This document shows positions 53,606 through 64,000 of a stretch of 64,000 nucleotides of DNA, piece after piece. The stretch's first letter is position 1. Each line of letters begins with the position of its first letter. A program made the translations under genes and the position numbers. A model generated the notes under the pieces. It saw only the letters and a program-made list of their open reading frames with translations. It did no database searches and was not told the DNA's origin. This stretch comes from Chrysoperla carnea (lineage: Eukaryota; Arthropoda; Insecta; Neuroptera; Chrysopidae), in NCBI RefSeq assembly GCF_905475395.1, contig NC_058338.1:95837435-95901434 (forward strand). Direction: 5' to 3'.

Positions 53606-53902
53606 GGGTGCGTTTAGCAGAAAAAAGCGCTAGGAAGCGCTTGTTAGCAAAATGGCGCTAAGTTAGCTTTAACCGAAGAACCTAACCTAATTTAAATATA
53701 TGCTTGTAAATTATTCATATTAAAAAATTACCAATAATGAATAATATATTAAATAATGTTGTGAATGATGAAGAAGAGATGGAAGATATTTTAATAATAA
53801 TAATTGTGTCAGCGCAACTGAAGTTAGCAAACATGTCCTGGCCGCAAACTGTACAGTTTGTTTTTCAGCGCTAGTAAGCGCTTTTTTCTGCCAAACGCAC
53901 CC
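53606..53902. mobile_element. MITE with about 38-bp terminal inverted repeats
   Basis: The left end GGGTGCGTTTAGCAGAAAAA (followed by aagcgctaggaagcgctt) matches the reversed right end agcgctagtaagcgcttttt/ctgccaaacgcaccc. The length is about 297 bp with no transposase. The flanks share only AAT, which would fit a 3-bp TSD. Confidence 0.75.
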
Positions 53903-54674
53903 AATATAACTAAATCTTTTATCTATGGTTTTGAGTATTATATGTCTGGAGCAAAGTTCCCAACTTAGTGGTTTTACTACTAAAATTAGTAATTTTTATA
54001 TTTTGTTAGTGGGATTATTTACTTTTTAGTGGTTTAATTTATGATTTGTTTGAGTAAAATATTGTTTGCTATAGAGTAAAAATGTGTACTCTATTGTTTT
54101 TCTATTTTATATAAAGAACTGTTTTCATAAATATTAATTGAATTTTTATTAACCTAAAGTTCATTGAACAACATCATAAAAATCTAAATAGACTTTCAGA
54201 AATATAAGTTTTAAATTTTCAATTATTTGCTTCATAATAAATTTAAAGTTTTGAATTTTTATTATGGCAGAAGTCTTAGTGGTTTTCTATCGTCTATCTA
54301 GTGGGATTGGAAATTAATTGTTGGTAACACTGGTCTGGAGTATTAGGAGTGCATCTGTAAAAACTAACATTTATCTAGCGTGTTTTTTCCTAAGCGGTAC
54401 ATTTTCAGACCGTGAGTATATTTCTCGTCAAACCTAGACATAAAAAACTTGAAAATGAGGGGTGAATCATGAAATTTGATAACGGAACGAAGAAGATAAG
54501 GGTAGGGGAGAAAAAAAATTGCTAGAGTAATGATATATCAGATAAGGATAACAATTAAAAAGAATTCAGGTAATAAATATTATACAGAGCTTACATAAGT
54601 AAAATAAAATTTTTTTAAATACAATATTAACAAAATTAAAGTCAGTATTATGCAACTAACCAAATTAAAAGTTT
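53903..54674. other. AT-rich spacer
   Basis: No gene or repeat is recognised. Confidence 0.45.
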
Positions 54675-55511
54675 TTATTTATGAGTTCGTTTATGTATTC
54701 GTAAACTGTGTTTTGCACTAAACGTTTTAAGGCAAATTTCACAAGAAAAAGGTTTTTCTCTAGTGTGGATTTGTTGATGTCGAGTTAAGGCATTTTTTAT
54801 GTAAAATTTTTTATTACAAATTTCACATGATAATGTTTTCTCTCCAGTATGAATTCGTTTATGACGAGTTAAATTATACGATGAATTAAATTTCTTATCA
54901 CAGGCTTCACATGAAAACGGTTTTTCTCCAGTATGTATTCGATTATGTTTAATTAAACTGATTTTTTGAGTAAACGCTTTATCACAAATTGCACATGAAA
55001 AACGCTTATCTCCAATATGAATGCGTTTATGTTCCGTTAAATTTGTTTTGCGAGTAAATTTTTTGTTACAAACTTCACATGAAAAAGGTTTATGTCCATC
55101 ATTAATTCGTTGATGTTCTAAAGTATTTTCATCGAATATTTCATTTTTAATAATAAATTCAGTATTCAGTTGATCGAGTTTATTTTTATTTTCGTGTTCT
55201 TTTTCGGTTTCTTCCAGTATTTCTTCTTTAATAAATACATGTTCTATTTTAACAGTTTCTTCTGGTATTTCTTCTTTAATTGATACATGTTTCATTGTAA
55301 AAGTATCTTCAGGTTTATCTTCTCTAATTCTTACATGTTGTGTTGTTTCATTTTCCTTAAATATTTCTTTTTTAATCTTTATTGTTTCTATTTTTAAATT
55401 ATTTTCAAGTGTAAAACATTCGGTTTTGATTAATAAATGATTTGTTTCCATTTTATTTTGTTTTGTTGACAAATCCTGTACAGATGCTTTGTTTATTTGC
55501 CTATGGATCAA
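54675..55511 (-). CDS. C2H2 zinc-finger protein D (five fingers)
   Basis: The 278-codon frame starts at 55511; a Met at 55451 (METNHLLIKTECF) is equally good. The N-terminal half is the longest acidic module of the four: IKTE, IKKE, IREDKPED, IKEEIPEETVKIEHV, IKEEILEE and IIKNE, many matching psi-K-x-E. Five regular C2H2 fingers follow, from FSCEVCNKKFTRKTNLTEHK to FSCEICLKTFSAKHSLRIHK. It ends THK at TAA. Expected role: DNA-binding regulator; fewer fingers imply a shorter site. Confidence 0.83.
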   Translation of the reverse strand: MIHRQINKASVQDLSTKQNKMETNHLLIKTECFTLENNLKIETIKIKKEIFKENETTQHVRIREDKPEDTFTMKHVSIKEEIPEETVKIEHVFIKEEILEETEKEHENKNKLDQLNTEFIIKNEIFDENTLEHQRINDGHKPFSCEVCNKKFTRKTNLTEHKRIHIGDKRFSCAICDKAFTQKISLIKHNRIHTGEKPFSCEACDKKFNSSYNLTRHKRIHTGEKTLSCEICNKKFYIKNALTRHQQIHTREKPFSCEICLKTFSAKHSLRIHKRTHK

Positions 55512-55589
55512 TAGTGGCTGCTTTCATAGAAACCAGTGTTCACAACCTGAAGTTAAGATAATATAATGTATTACCTTTGCGGTTGGGCA

Positions 55590-56935
55590 GTTTTTTTTCG
55601 TCCTCTGATTGCGAAGTATGTGAAAGAGCAATTAATTCTCCATTACCTTTATCAAATGCAAGGTCTGACTGCACATGGATGCAATAAATCATGATAACTT
55701 AAAATATCTTAGTGAGGCTGTATATCAACTTGTATATTAAAAAAGTCGAAGAACTTTTCACTAGCTATGGAAAATCATTATTGCATGTGCAAAACTTTCA
55801 TAAGCTTTTAACAAGAAATATTCAGGAAGCTGTTAAACACTCACTTATCTTTTCTGAATGCCACAAAATACGCAATAATTAAAGTTTTGTAGAAATCAGG
55901 GTTCGAGGATATATATCAATGGATATATATCATGATATATATCCGATATATATCACGTGAATTTTTATGATATATATCAATACAAAAATGATTTTAAAAA
56001 ATTTAATATTATTTAGTAATTTTTGGCGTTTGTTACCGTATTTCTACTTCCCAAATTTTGATGGCATTGGAGTAGACTTAAAACCTACAAATACTAAGCA
56101 CAAATCGTGTCGTGTCACAAAAAGTAAGATTCAGAATAGGAAGATGATCTAGCTTTATCTTCCTTGCAGTCAAACCAAGCACAATTATGAAACGACATTT
56201 TTTTATTTGTTATTTGATAATTAACAGGACTGATGACTGATTTGATAATTAAAAGTCTGATTATACTCTAGAGTTATTATTTGTAATGTTTATTGTTTTG
56301 TTGCCCAAGTGTAGGTATGACCATTGACTGATAACAATTTATAAAATTGTTTTTTGTTTTAAAATTGATTTTTATTTATAAAAATTTTATCATTTTTAAT
56401 TGATTTTGCCTGATCTAGAAGAATATTTTATGTTTTGGTTTCATTTGTCTGATTTGAAGTGCCTAAGTAAATAAAACCTTTAAAACATTTTAGTTTTTTT
56501 TTTAAAATATCAAAATTTAGATATATATCGGATATATATCAAAAATATCCGATATTTTGATATTTATAATAAATATCGGATATTTTCGAACCCTGGTAGA
56601 AATTCATTTCCTTACGGCTTCACATTTTTGTTGTTTTTAGTTCTCGAAGTGCATATATGCGTGCGTTCTTCTACAAAGATTGTTCGCAAATAAATTGTTT
56701 TTGCAATAATATTATAACAACCTGTTTTTTAAATTACATTACTAATTTACTTATTCTCAGTATTAAGAATACTTTGGAATTCCATAAAATATAATAAAAT
56801 ATTTATTTTGATTATGAGACTTATGGGAGTTAGTATGAAAGTAATTTAGTTGACAGTTAATATGCCAAACGCTTGACACATTTCCCACCATGCATTGTTG
56901 GATTGGAACACCTGTCTTTTATATTATCTTACTAC
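55590..56935 (+). mobile_element. DNA transposon remnant, copy 2, interrupted by a hAT element
   Basis: The left part, 55605-55896, and right part, 56604-56935, together match the minus strand of 42127-42760 (shared ctctgattgcgaagtatgtg, tcataagcttttaacaag, gggagttagtatgaaagtaa). The left end is missing. The right end carries the inverted-repeat-like ...gtcttttatattatcttact. Coding is frame-broken. Confidence 0.65.
55897..56595. mobile_element. hAT-type non-autonomous element with 8-bp TSD
   Basis: The ends are CAGGGTTCGAGGATATATAT and (reversed right end) CAGGGTTCGAAAATATCCGA. The 8-bp duplication GTAGAAAT flanks both sides (55889-55896, 56596-56603). TATATATC-rich subterminal repeats lie inside both ends. 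It has no transposase ORF; the length is 699 bp. The TIR start CAGGG and 8-bp TSD are hAT traits. Confidence 0.88.
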
Positions 56936-57160
56936 ACTCTATACTAGTATTATTGATGAAATTAGACTACACAAATGTGGAACGCATTTCAATTGAAATA
57001 AGCTAGTCTGAATGCGGCCATATTTGCTTTTCATCTATCTGTCAAATTGAAAGAATGACATATTATTATTTACAAATACAAAAATTAGAAACTAATAAAT
57101 AACTTTTTTCCGAAATTTAAGTGTTAATTACTAAATGTATTGAAAAAAATATTGACAACA

Positions 57161-59294
57161 ATGTCATTAAATAATGTTCTTTTACTAAGCCAAATTGCTG
57201 GCTACGTAATTGCATTAATTTTATCGTTATGTCTTCTAGTGCCAATGGTAATGCACGATGACGAATTTAGGTATTTATTTTTGTATCTTTTCGCAATAGC
57301 CCTGGAGCCCGTGACAGTAAAACTGCACTTACACGGATTTCGAAATTTCGCATATGAAACAATACTATTTAACGATAGGTACAATATGTACTAGGTGTGC
57401 CAGGGTTTCTCCTGGCAGAAATATTTTTGTCAGGATTTTTTTATTTTTTACTGGTGTGACAGACCTTTCTGCCACGATAAGAGCTGCCACACCAAATTTT
57501 CCTGAAAATAGATAAAATTTGCAATAAAATGGTATCAAATGGTACAAATTAATTTCCATGAAAGTGCAAAATACTTGTAATAATTAAAAATATTTTTGCT
57601 CCGCTTATAACATTCATTATCAGTTAGCTAATATATGTCCTTCTCGTTTTGTAGAGGACATTGTCTTTTATTTTCAGTTGGTGAATGGCAGGAATCCGAT
57701 GGACAATTAAATGTTGATTGGGCTTCCAAAGCGTATTGTAACTACACGATTGTACTTGGCGTTGTATCTTTTCTTGTGTGTGCCCTCCAAATATATCGAT
57801 TGTCGATGCTAGCATTTCGAGGAGAAGATAGCAGTTTTCTATCGACATTTGTTAATGTGGTTGTTTGCATAAATTTAGCAGGTTTTACTGTAATTGGGGC
57901 CATCATGATAACATTGGGCTTTATGACGTGGTGTCAGAATATGACACAACGTTTTCCATCGTAAGTTAACAGTTTTTTTATACCCACAATTTATTCGGGT
58001 ATACTTTTCATTAGTTCACTCAGTTGATCGTTTTCATTGAATAAAAAGATTATAGAATGCGTTGATATATTTATTTATTTTATAGAAATTTTGTATTATT
58101 GTGTTTATAGCGTTCTTTTTATTTTTGACAGCCGATTCCTTTCGTTATTTAAAAATATTGCTCTCCTTGACTTTTGCATGTTTTGTGTTTTTGAAAATAC
58201 TTTTGGTATTACTGTCCTGTGTATCCGGATACTGTTTATAAATATTTTGTACTTTATCGTGTTGTGTGTTTTTCTTATAAATATTGTACTTTATCGCGTT
58301 GTGTGTTTCTTCTAAAGGTATACAGTGACCTATAAAAATGTTTCAATTAAAATCGGTAGATAGAGTCTTCTTTAGTAGGATTGTCCCTATCCTCCCATCA
58401 GGGCAGGTGAAAAAAGTTTTGGAGGCAGTAATGCCATCTACGCCAGGTTTTATATTTTTACCTATAGAATAAAAATTTTCGTACGTGCAGAAAAAAAACA
58501 TTGATTTCGGAAAAATCAAGGATTTTCTATGTTTTTCCATAATTTTTTGCAATTTACTCGAAAACTACACATTTTTTAGAAAAACTCAAGGTCAGCCCAA
58601 AGTTATCGGGCGTAAAATTTTCGATTGATTTTTGTCGATCGATTGATTTTAGGGAAAAATGCTTCTGATAAAAGTTTTTAAAGATAAAATGTCCAATCGA
58701 TCTGTATATTTTGATTGTTTCCAATCAATCGAATTTTCAGAAAGATCAGTTCCTATCTACTGCCTCAAAAACTTCAGTAAATCATATGAAATTTCATCTA
58801 ATTTGATGGGAGTATTAAAAGGCAATGAATTTTGAGACAGTCTAGAAACAGGCACCGAATTTGACTTGCATAATAACTCCGGCCAATGTTATTCCCTGGG
58901 ATTCCCGATTTATAGCTACTCGGCTCTCGCATGTAATATCTTGATTTTCATTTGTTATTCTAGATGTGAAGTTGCTGCAGGTCGTGATATTGATAAAAAG
59001 GATAACATTGATACATCCGGATTTTATATTGAAATTGGTGTCGCACAATTTGGGGCATGGGGTTCGTTTGCTTGTTGGGTGGGCTTAGGTGTATTTGCAT
59101 TAATTAAATTATGTCGTCATCATCAATTGGAAAATATTCGAGTGTCGATGTACATTGAACGCCAACGTTTAGTGAATCAAGCGGCGTCCATGGGTAATAG
59201 TCCAGTGCCCTCGGTGGAACATGGAAGTGATACTACAAATGTTATGGTCACACCAGATTTTGATAGTTCACTGGACGTGCCCACACGAACTTAA
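57161..59294 (+). CDS. TMEM179: transmembrane protein 179 homologue, three exons
   Basis: Exons are 57161-57270, 57655-57960 and 58964-59294 (747 nt, 248 residues); GT-AG sites keep phase at DEF|R and FP|S. ATG at 57161 gives MSLNNVLLLSQIAGY, matching the family start. Landmarks are GHCLLFSVGEW, WASKAYCNY, IYRLSMLAFRGEDSSFLS, TWCQNMTQRFPSCEVAAG, DTSGFYIEIGVAQFGAW, WVGLGVFALIKLCRHHQL and VSMYIERQRLV. Four membrane spans are at about residues 9-30, 67-84, 102-126 and 162-186, with a polar cytoplasmic tail. It is a conserved neural-enriched membrane protein of unclear function. An AATAAA overlaps the stop region. Confidence 0.93.
57290..57610 (+). repeat. modular repeat in TMEM179 intron 1
   Basis: The block gagcccgtgacagtaaaact ... 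gtgtgccagggtttctcctg is repeated at 63424-63640 and, inverted and rearranged, at 63712-63936. It contains several short inverted words (ccaggg/cctgg, ctgccac/gtggcag). Confidence 0.75.
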
Positions 59295-61626
59295 TAAAAA
59301 TTTTATTTAATTGTTTTTTTTAACTTTCAAGTTTATACAACCACTGGACAGAAAGGGTGTTTTGTTAAATTATTAATATATACTTGAAACTTGGTGAGTG
59401 GCTTCGTTTTGTGCGAGTCTACCGAACTTTCTCTCTACAGCTTTTTTCGAAAGTGGTGCGTTTAGATTAAAAAACGCGGCAGGAAATTTGTCAAAAGGAA
59501 GCGACATACCAAGTTTGAAGTATGTATTAATAATTTAACAAAGCACCAGTTGTTTTGTTCAGAAATTTGAGAGACAGTTTTCAAGGTCGTTAGATAACTT
59601 TTTTAATTATTAAAATTACACCTCTCCACCCCTTATCTTTCTGGCCTCTAACATAAAACATATTTTTGTAGTATTAAATTTCCAAATTATTGTTTTTTTT
59701 TTTTGTATTTATTATTACGAATATTGAGAGAATTTATATTATATATTAAATAAAAATTTAACACTAAACTTTTTTGGGAATTTTTTTTAACCTCCGAGCC
59801 AATATCTTTATTCCATTCCAGGCGAATCCTAAGAATAAAAGAGGTGAATCACCTGTAAGAACTTGAAATTTCAGGGAATATTCAGGAAATTTGAATTTCG
59901 GTCGATGATAAAATGTGTTTTGAATCAAATATTTGAATCCATCGCTTGTATCTAAATAACTACGAGGCTTAGGAAAAAATGTCAGTGCACTCACGATAAA
60001 ATTTAAAGAGCACACTTTCTGACCAAACTAACTTTTTCTACACCCTCCTATGAACAGATTGCGCCCGGTTCCGTAAAAATCGGAACAGAAATCACATTAA
60101 TATTACTTTAATTTGAATTATGCGCGAATAACAGAAGTCAGCTTAAAACAACAGAAGCATTGACATTACAGTTACATATTCGTAAGAACAAATGTAAAGT
60201 GATATGTGATAAGTATCTTTTTAAATTAAAAAGCGAAAAATTTCAGTAAAATCACGATGTTTTATGTAAAATATTTTTGTGATATGAAAATTTGACATTT
60301 AATGTGTTTTTTTGATAAATATCCTTATATTGTTTTGATAAGATAAATGTCCCTTCCTGACCCAAGCAATTACCTCATTTGTTGGCGCACCTCTCACTAT
60401 ATGGAAATATAGGCGATGCTCAGTCTGCGTACTCAATGGTCTAAGAGTCACACTAATGTTACTCCTGAGACATTGCAAAATGTATATTTTTTTTGGTAGT
60501 AAAAAAAAATTTTTGAGTTGATAGTATTTAGTATTATTTTCACAATAATTCAGTGAGAAACGTGCCAACATTTATCAAAAGAATATAGGGACATTTATCA
60601 AAAAAAATATACATTGAATGTCAAATTGTCATATCACCAAATTTTTACATAAAACATCGTGATTTCTACTTTTTCGCTTTTTGACTTAAAAAAATACTTA
60701 TCACGTATCACTTTACATTTTTTCTTACGAATCTACAATGGTTGGACCTAAGCAATTACCTCAGATGTTGACACGCTCGAAATCTTTTGAAACTCAGTCT
60801 ATATAACTCTTACGTCAATGAAAAAGTGACATGTCGATACATAAAGGGGTCCCCACTGGACCTAAGATTTTTTTAACGCTTGTTTATCTATAAAACTGCG
60901 AGGTTTAGAATATAATGATCACACTTTCTGATCAAACTAACTTTTTTCTACAAACTCATATAAATCCTTAAAAATCGGAACAGAAGCCACACTAATATTA
61001 CTTTAATTTGAATTACGCGCCCCTCTGAGACATTGCAAAATTAATTTTATTTTTGGAAGTAAAAAAAGTTTTGAGTTGATAGTATTTAGTATTATTATTT
61101 TCCCAATAATTCGATGAATATGTCTATGGCCTCGGTGAATATTTCTTTGGAAAAAATAAAAAGTTTGGCACCCCTGAGCCTAAGGGGTGGACAATGTAAG
61201 GTTTATGAGAATCACAAAATTAAAAATTTTATTAATTATTTTTATTTATTTAGTTTTAGTAGGAATTATTTTTTTTTTAAAGTCAGCCTTTTATTTTGTT
61301 GGAACTTAGTAAGAAATTGAACTATAAAAATTTACAAAAACAAATAGGTCTAAGATCAACCGTAGTATATTTGACAATAATTTCAGATTGGATGAAAATT
61401 TAAAAATCTGTTTGCAAGGTTGTATCTAACAAATTTTGAAAATATTGAAAAATTCATAACATTTCTCTTTCAGGGGACTCTTAACGATGCTGAAAAGCTC
61501 TCTTAACTGAAAGCAAAGTTTTCTTTTATGAAATATTCGTATTTTAAAAAGTTGTTAGCTCTCAAATTTTCAGCGCATCTGAAAAGTCAAATATTACGCT
61601 TGACCCAAGACCAAAAACAAAAAATA
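59295..61626. repeat. intergenic block with duplicated repeats and a foldback
   Basis: Between the convergent TMEM179 and DET1 genes lies a foldback with arms 60181-60327 and 60589-60730. Direct repeats are also present: 60012-60110 with 60928-61016 (cacactttctgaccaaacta) and 60454-60555 with 61020-61117 (ctgagacattgcaaaat, gagttgatagtatttagtat). No gene is supported. One stretch, 61114-61320, is open but low complexity. Confidence 0.7.
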
Positions 61627-63388
61627 CTAACACGATACATGTCGAATATGAAAATTAACAATATATTCAGCATTAGTCCGTTGTACAGATATGGCAAATG
61701 GATCTGTTGGATGAAACGTAAATGCGACAAGCCGCCGTGCTGTGGGCGGTGCACTTTTACCCAACACACCAGCGTATATACGAAATTTAAGTAATCCAGA
61801 ATCACGTGCATAAAACCTAAAAATTAAAACACAATCTTTAGCTTAGTCTGTACAGGTCTGTAACGGTACAGTCTAGGACATTTCTAGTCTATTTATATAA
61901 TTTCCATTCGCATTTACTCCGAAATATAACGATTTAAAATTGTTGTTATTAAATCTGAGCGCTATGTATGTCAATACCAAGCCCATGCGCAGGAATCATT
62001 CAAGGAATGGGGAGGTTCAAATTTTTGTTAATCGAGCACCTCTTTTTTTTGGAAGGTTCCCCCTCTGAGACATTGGAAATTTTTTTGGTTAAAGAACCCT
62101 AAACTCGCTCTTGAAACATGTCTACGAACACTCCATTTAATTACCTTTCGAACAAATCAAATTAAATCAAAATCGTTTCATACGTTTAGGCGCTACGATG
62201 CCACAGACAGACAGACACAAACGCATATCGGAGTGACATTTGAAATTTAAAAGTTAGGGTGGTCGAAGAGGTGAAACCTAACATTATCTAGGTACCATTT
62301 TTGAATTTCCCCCTCGATATCTAAATCAACGTGCTTTCACTCAAAACAACAATCACATCAGGTTAAAAGTTATTAAGGGTGGATACTTTTGAAATGAATG
62401 CACTGTATATTAATATTGTTCACTCTGTATAGTATAAACGGCGCGCGGGATCATGATCAGATTTTAGCAAATAAAAACAGATAATTACCTTATTGGATGT
62501 TCACCACAGGCCTTGGGTCGTTCCATAACCGAAACCCATTTATCATCGTAACTAAACAACGATAAATCTAAATACGGTGAACTACTATACGATTGGGCAC
62601 TAATTGGTAACTGCGCTAATAAACGTTTCGTTGCTTCTGTACAACCACCAAATCGTGCACTAACAATTGTATGTTTAAATCGTTGCTGTAATAATCGTGC
62701 ATACAAATTATTCGATGGCGAACATGTAAATTGTGATTCAGCATGAATCCGTGCATTACGAAATAAATCACAGAAATTCTCGAATAAATCAAGCAACTCT
62801 TTCGATGTGTTCCGGTAGACGGCCAAAACTTTACTTTCGTTCATGTTATAAATGACAAAAAATGATGATTGACTATTTGGTTCCGTCGATTTTAACGTCA
62901 CAACGTCTTCACTCGCATATTTAATTAAAATATGATTTTCATCTAACAATTGCATTTTCCACATTCGTAACGATTTTAATTGATCGAAATATTGATAAAA
63001 TTTACGTAGCTCGGTTGGATCATTCGATATTTGTGATAAATGACAAGCGTGCTTATATAAAAACACAAGAATACGATGTTTTAATGAATTGATTGTTGCA
63101 TCACGGAATGGTCGTGTATTGTTGCCTGGATACACTGAATTTATTAGAAATGAATCGTCTTCGTAACAGAATCGACCAATCTCACGGATATTTATAAACA
63201 TACCATCCAATATTTGAAATATATGAATGGTTTGATGTTGAACGGATAATACGGCAAGAATGTCTTTGTATAAGTAGAGACCTTGATTATGTGATAGAAA
63301 AATTTTATCTACTTCGAATACACGTGTATCACATAATTTACCAGCGATTAAATCAACTAAATGTAACGAGTAATCTTCTAATGGAGCT
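61627..63388 (-). CDS. DET1: DET1 homologue, last two exons (5' part outside window)
   Basis: The internal exon 63388-62489 (900 nt) starts with [20 protein letters not shown] and holds [32 protein letters not shown] and [20 protein letters not shown]. The last exon, 61816-61627, reads [20 protein letters not shown] ... [18 protein letters not shown], then TAG. GT-AG sites join at HPI|R with matching phase across a 672-bp intron. DET1 (abo in Drosophila) is a nuclear adaptor of the CUL4-DDB1-DDA1-COP1 ubiquitin ligase. Upstream exons lie beyond 64000. It is convergent with TMEM179. Confidence 0.93.
61817..62488 (-). repeat. DET1 last intron with dispersed-repeat sequence
   Basis: The intron carries a retroposon-like motif 'ggcgctacgatgccacagac' followed by agacagacac (about 62190-62220), common in insect interspersed repeats. 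Splice sites: donor at 62488, acceptor at 61818-61817. Confidence 0.6.
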
Positions 63389-63423
63389 CTGAAATCAAAA
63401 TTAATTCAAATTATTATTGATAA

Positions 63424-63936
63424 TTGCCCTGCAGCCCCTGGCAGTAAAACTGCACTTACACGGATTTCGAAATTTTGTATATGAAACAATATTATTTAAC
63501 GAATAGGTACAATATGTACTAGGTGTGCCAGGGTTTATCCTGGCAGAATTATTTTTTGTCAGGATTTTTTTATTTTTTATTGGTGTGACAGATATTTTGG
63601 TCAAGTTTTGAGCTGCCACACCCAGATATTTCGAAAGAAAGTAGAACTCAACGAACAAATTTAAAAAGCAACTAATCCCGTGATAAGGGAAAAATTTTAT
63701 TGGCTTTGTATATTAAAAATCGATGTGACAGATTTTTTTGCCTGAAAATATATAAAATTTGCAATAAAATGATATCTTGCATATTTATTTCCATGAAAGT
63801 GCAAAATACTTATAATTAAAAATATAAAAAATAGTTCTGCCACGATAAACCCTGACACACCTAGCATTGATTCATATGCGAAATTTCGAACTCCGTGTAA
63901 GTACAGTTTTACTGTCACGGGCTCCCCGCTTATAAA
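63424..63936. repeat. two modular repeat copies in inverted arrangement in a DET1 intron
   Basis: The copy at 63424-63640 is in the same orientation as the TMEM179 intron repeat. The copy at 63712-63936 is reversed, and its right half is inverted relative to its left half when compared with the other copies. The intron continues past the window end. Confidence 0.7.
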
Positions 63937-64000
63937 TTTTAATAACCTGGTGGTCTAAATTGGAAATACTACGCCAATCAACTTAAACATTGAACATTGC

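Noticed and set aside
57140-57160. Upstream non-ATG extension of TMEM179
   Set aside because: The ATG at 57161 matches the family start (MSLNNVLLLSQ); the upstream codon is TTG with no support.
58037-58315. 92-codon hydrophobic ORF in TMEM179 intron 2
   Set aside because: Low-complexity T-rich intron sequence; the splice sites on both sides join conserved exons cleanly.
61528-61794. 88-codon plus-strand ORF with Cys-rich end
   Set aside because: It is the reverse strand of the last DET1 exon.

Overview
This AT-rich window reads as arthropod, most likely insect, nuclear DNA. The evidence is spliced genes with short GT-AG introns (59-70 bp where resolvable), two conserved animal genes at the right end, a cluster of C2H2 zinc-finger genes, and a dense set of insect-type transposable elements (Ty3/gypsy, BEL/Pao, DIRS, Jockey-like LINEs, P-like/THAP, mariner, hAT, Harbinger). 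No rRNA, tRNA or CRISPR array was seen.

Layout. 1-0.7 kb: Harbinger-type genes on the minus strand (a transposase scrap and a spliced Myb/SANT-like gene). 1.6-6.0 kb: decayed Ty3/gypsy element 1. 6.0-8.05 kb: a LINE on the minus strand with 5'UTR and intact ORF1 but no ORF2. 8.5-16.2 kb: a BEL/Pao element whose gag region is replaced by a broken P-like THAP transposase gene. 16.4-20.6 kb: decayed Ty3/gypsy element 2. 21.1-42.1 kb: a nested mobile-element stack. An errantivirus-like gypsy element 3 (LTR, PBS, gag, pol, start of env) is split between RNase H and integrase by a DIRS-like tyrosine-recombinase element. Its env runs into a Jockey-like LINE. That LINE is split by gypsy element 4, whose LTRs are almost identical and flanked by a 5-bp TSD. 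Element 4 is itself split by a 1,021-bp solo-LTR-like insertion with its own 5-bp TSD. 42-57 kb: four C2H2 zinc-finger genes on both strands, interspersed with foldback elements, a perfect 513-bp mariner palindrome, an OTU-like fragment, a MITE and a hAT element. 57.1-63.4 kb: a TMEM179 homologue (+, three exons) and the 3' part of a DET1 homologue (-) lie tail to tail.

How it fits together. The host genes are TMEM179, DET1 and the zinc-finger paralogues. The zinc-finger proteins share an acidic N-terminus carrying many psi-K-x-E (SUMO-consensus-like) sites, and at least two copies share their 5' flank, so they arose by segmental duplication. Nearly everything else is mobile DNA at different stages of decay. 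Target-site duplications and restored reading frames let much of the insertion order be read directly. The most informative observations are the DIRS integration footprint and circle-junction repeat, the perfect mariner palindrome, the contrast between young LTRs and a broken interior in gypsy element 4, and the SUMO-motif zinc-finger cluster beside a transposon-rich block. I do not claim a wholly new defence or metabolic system.
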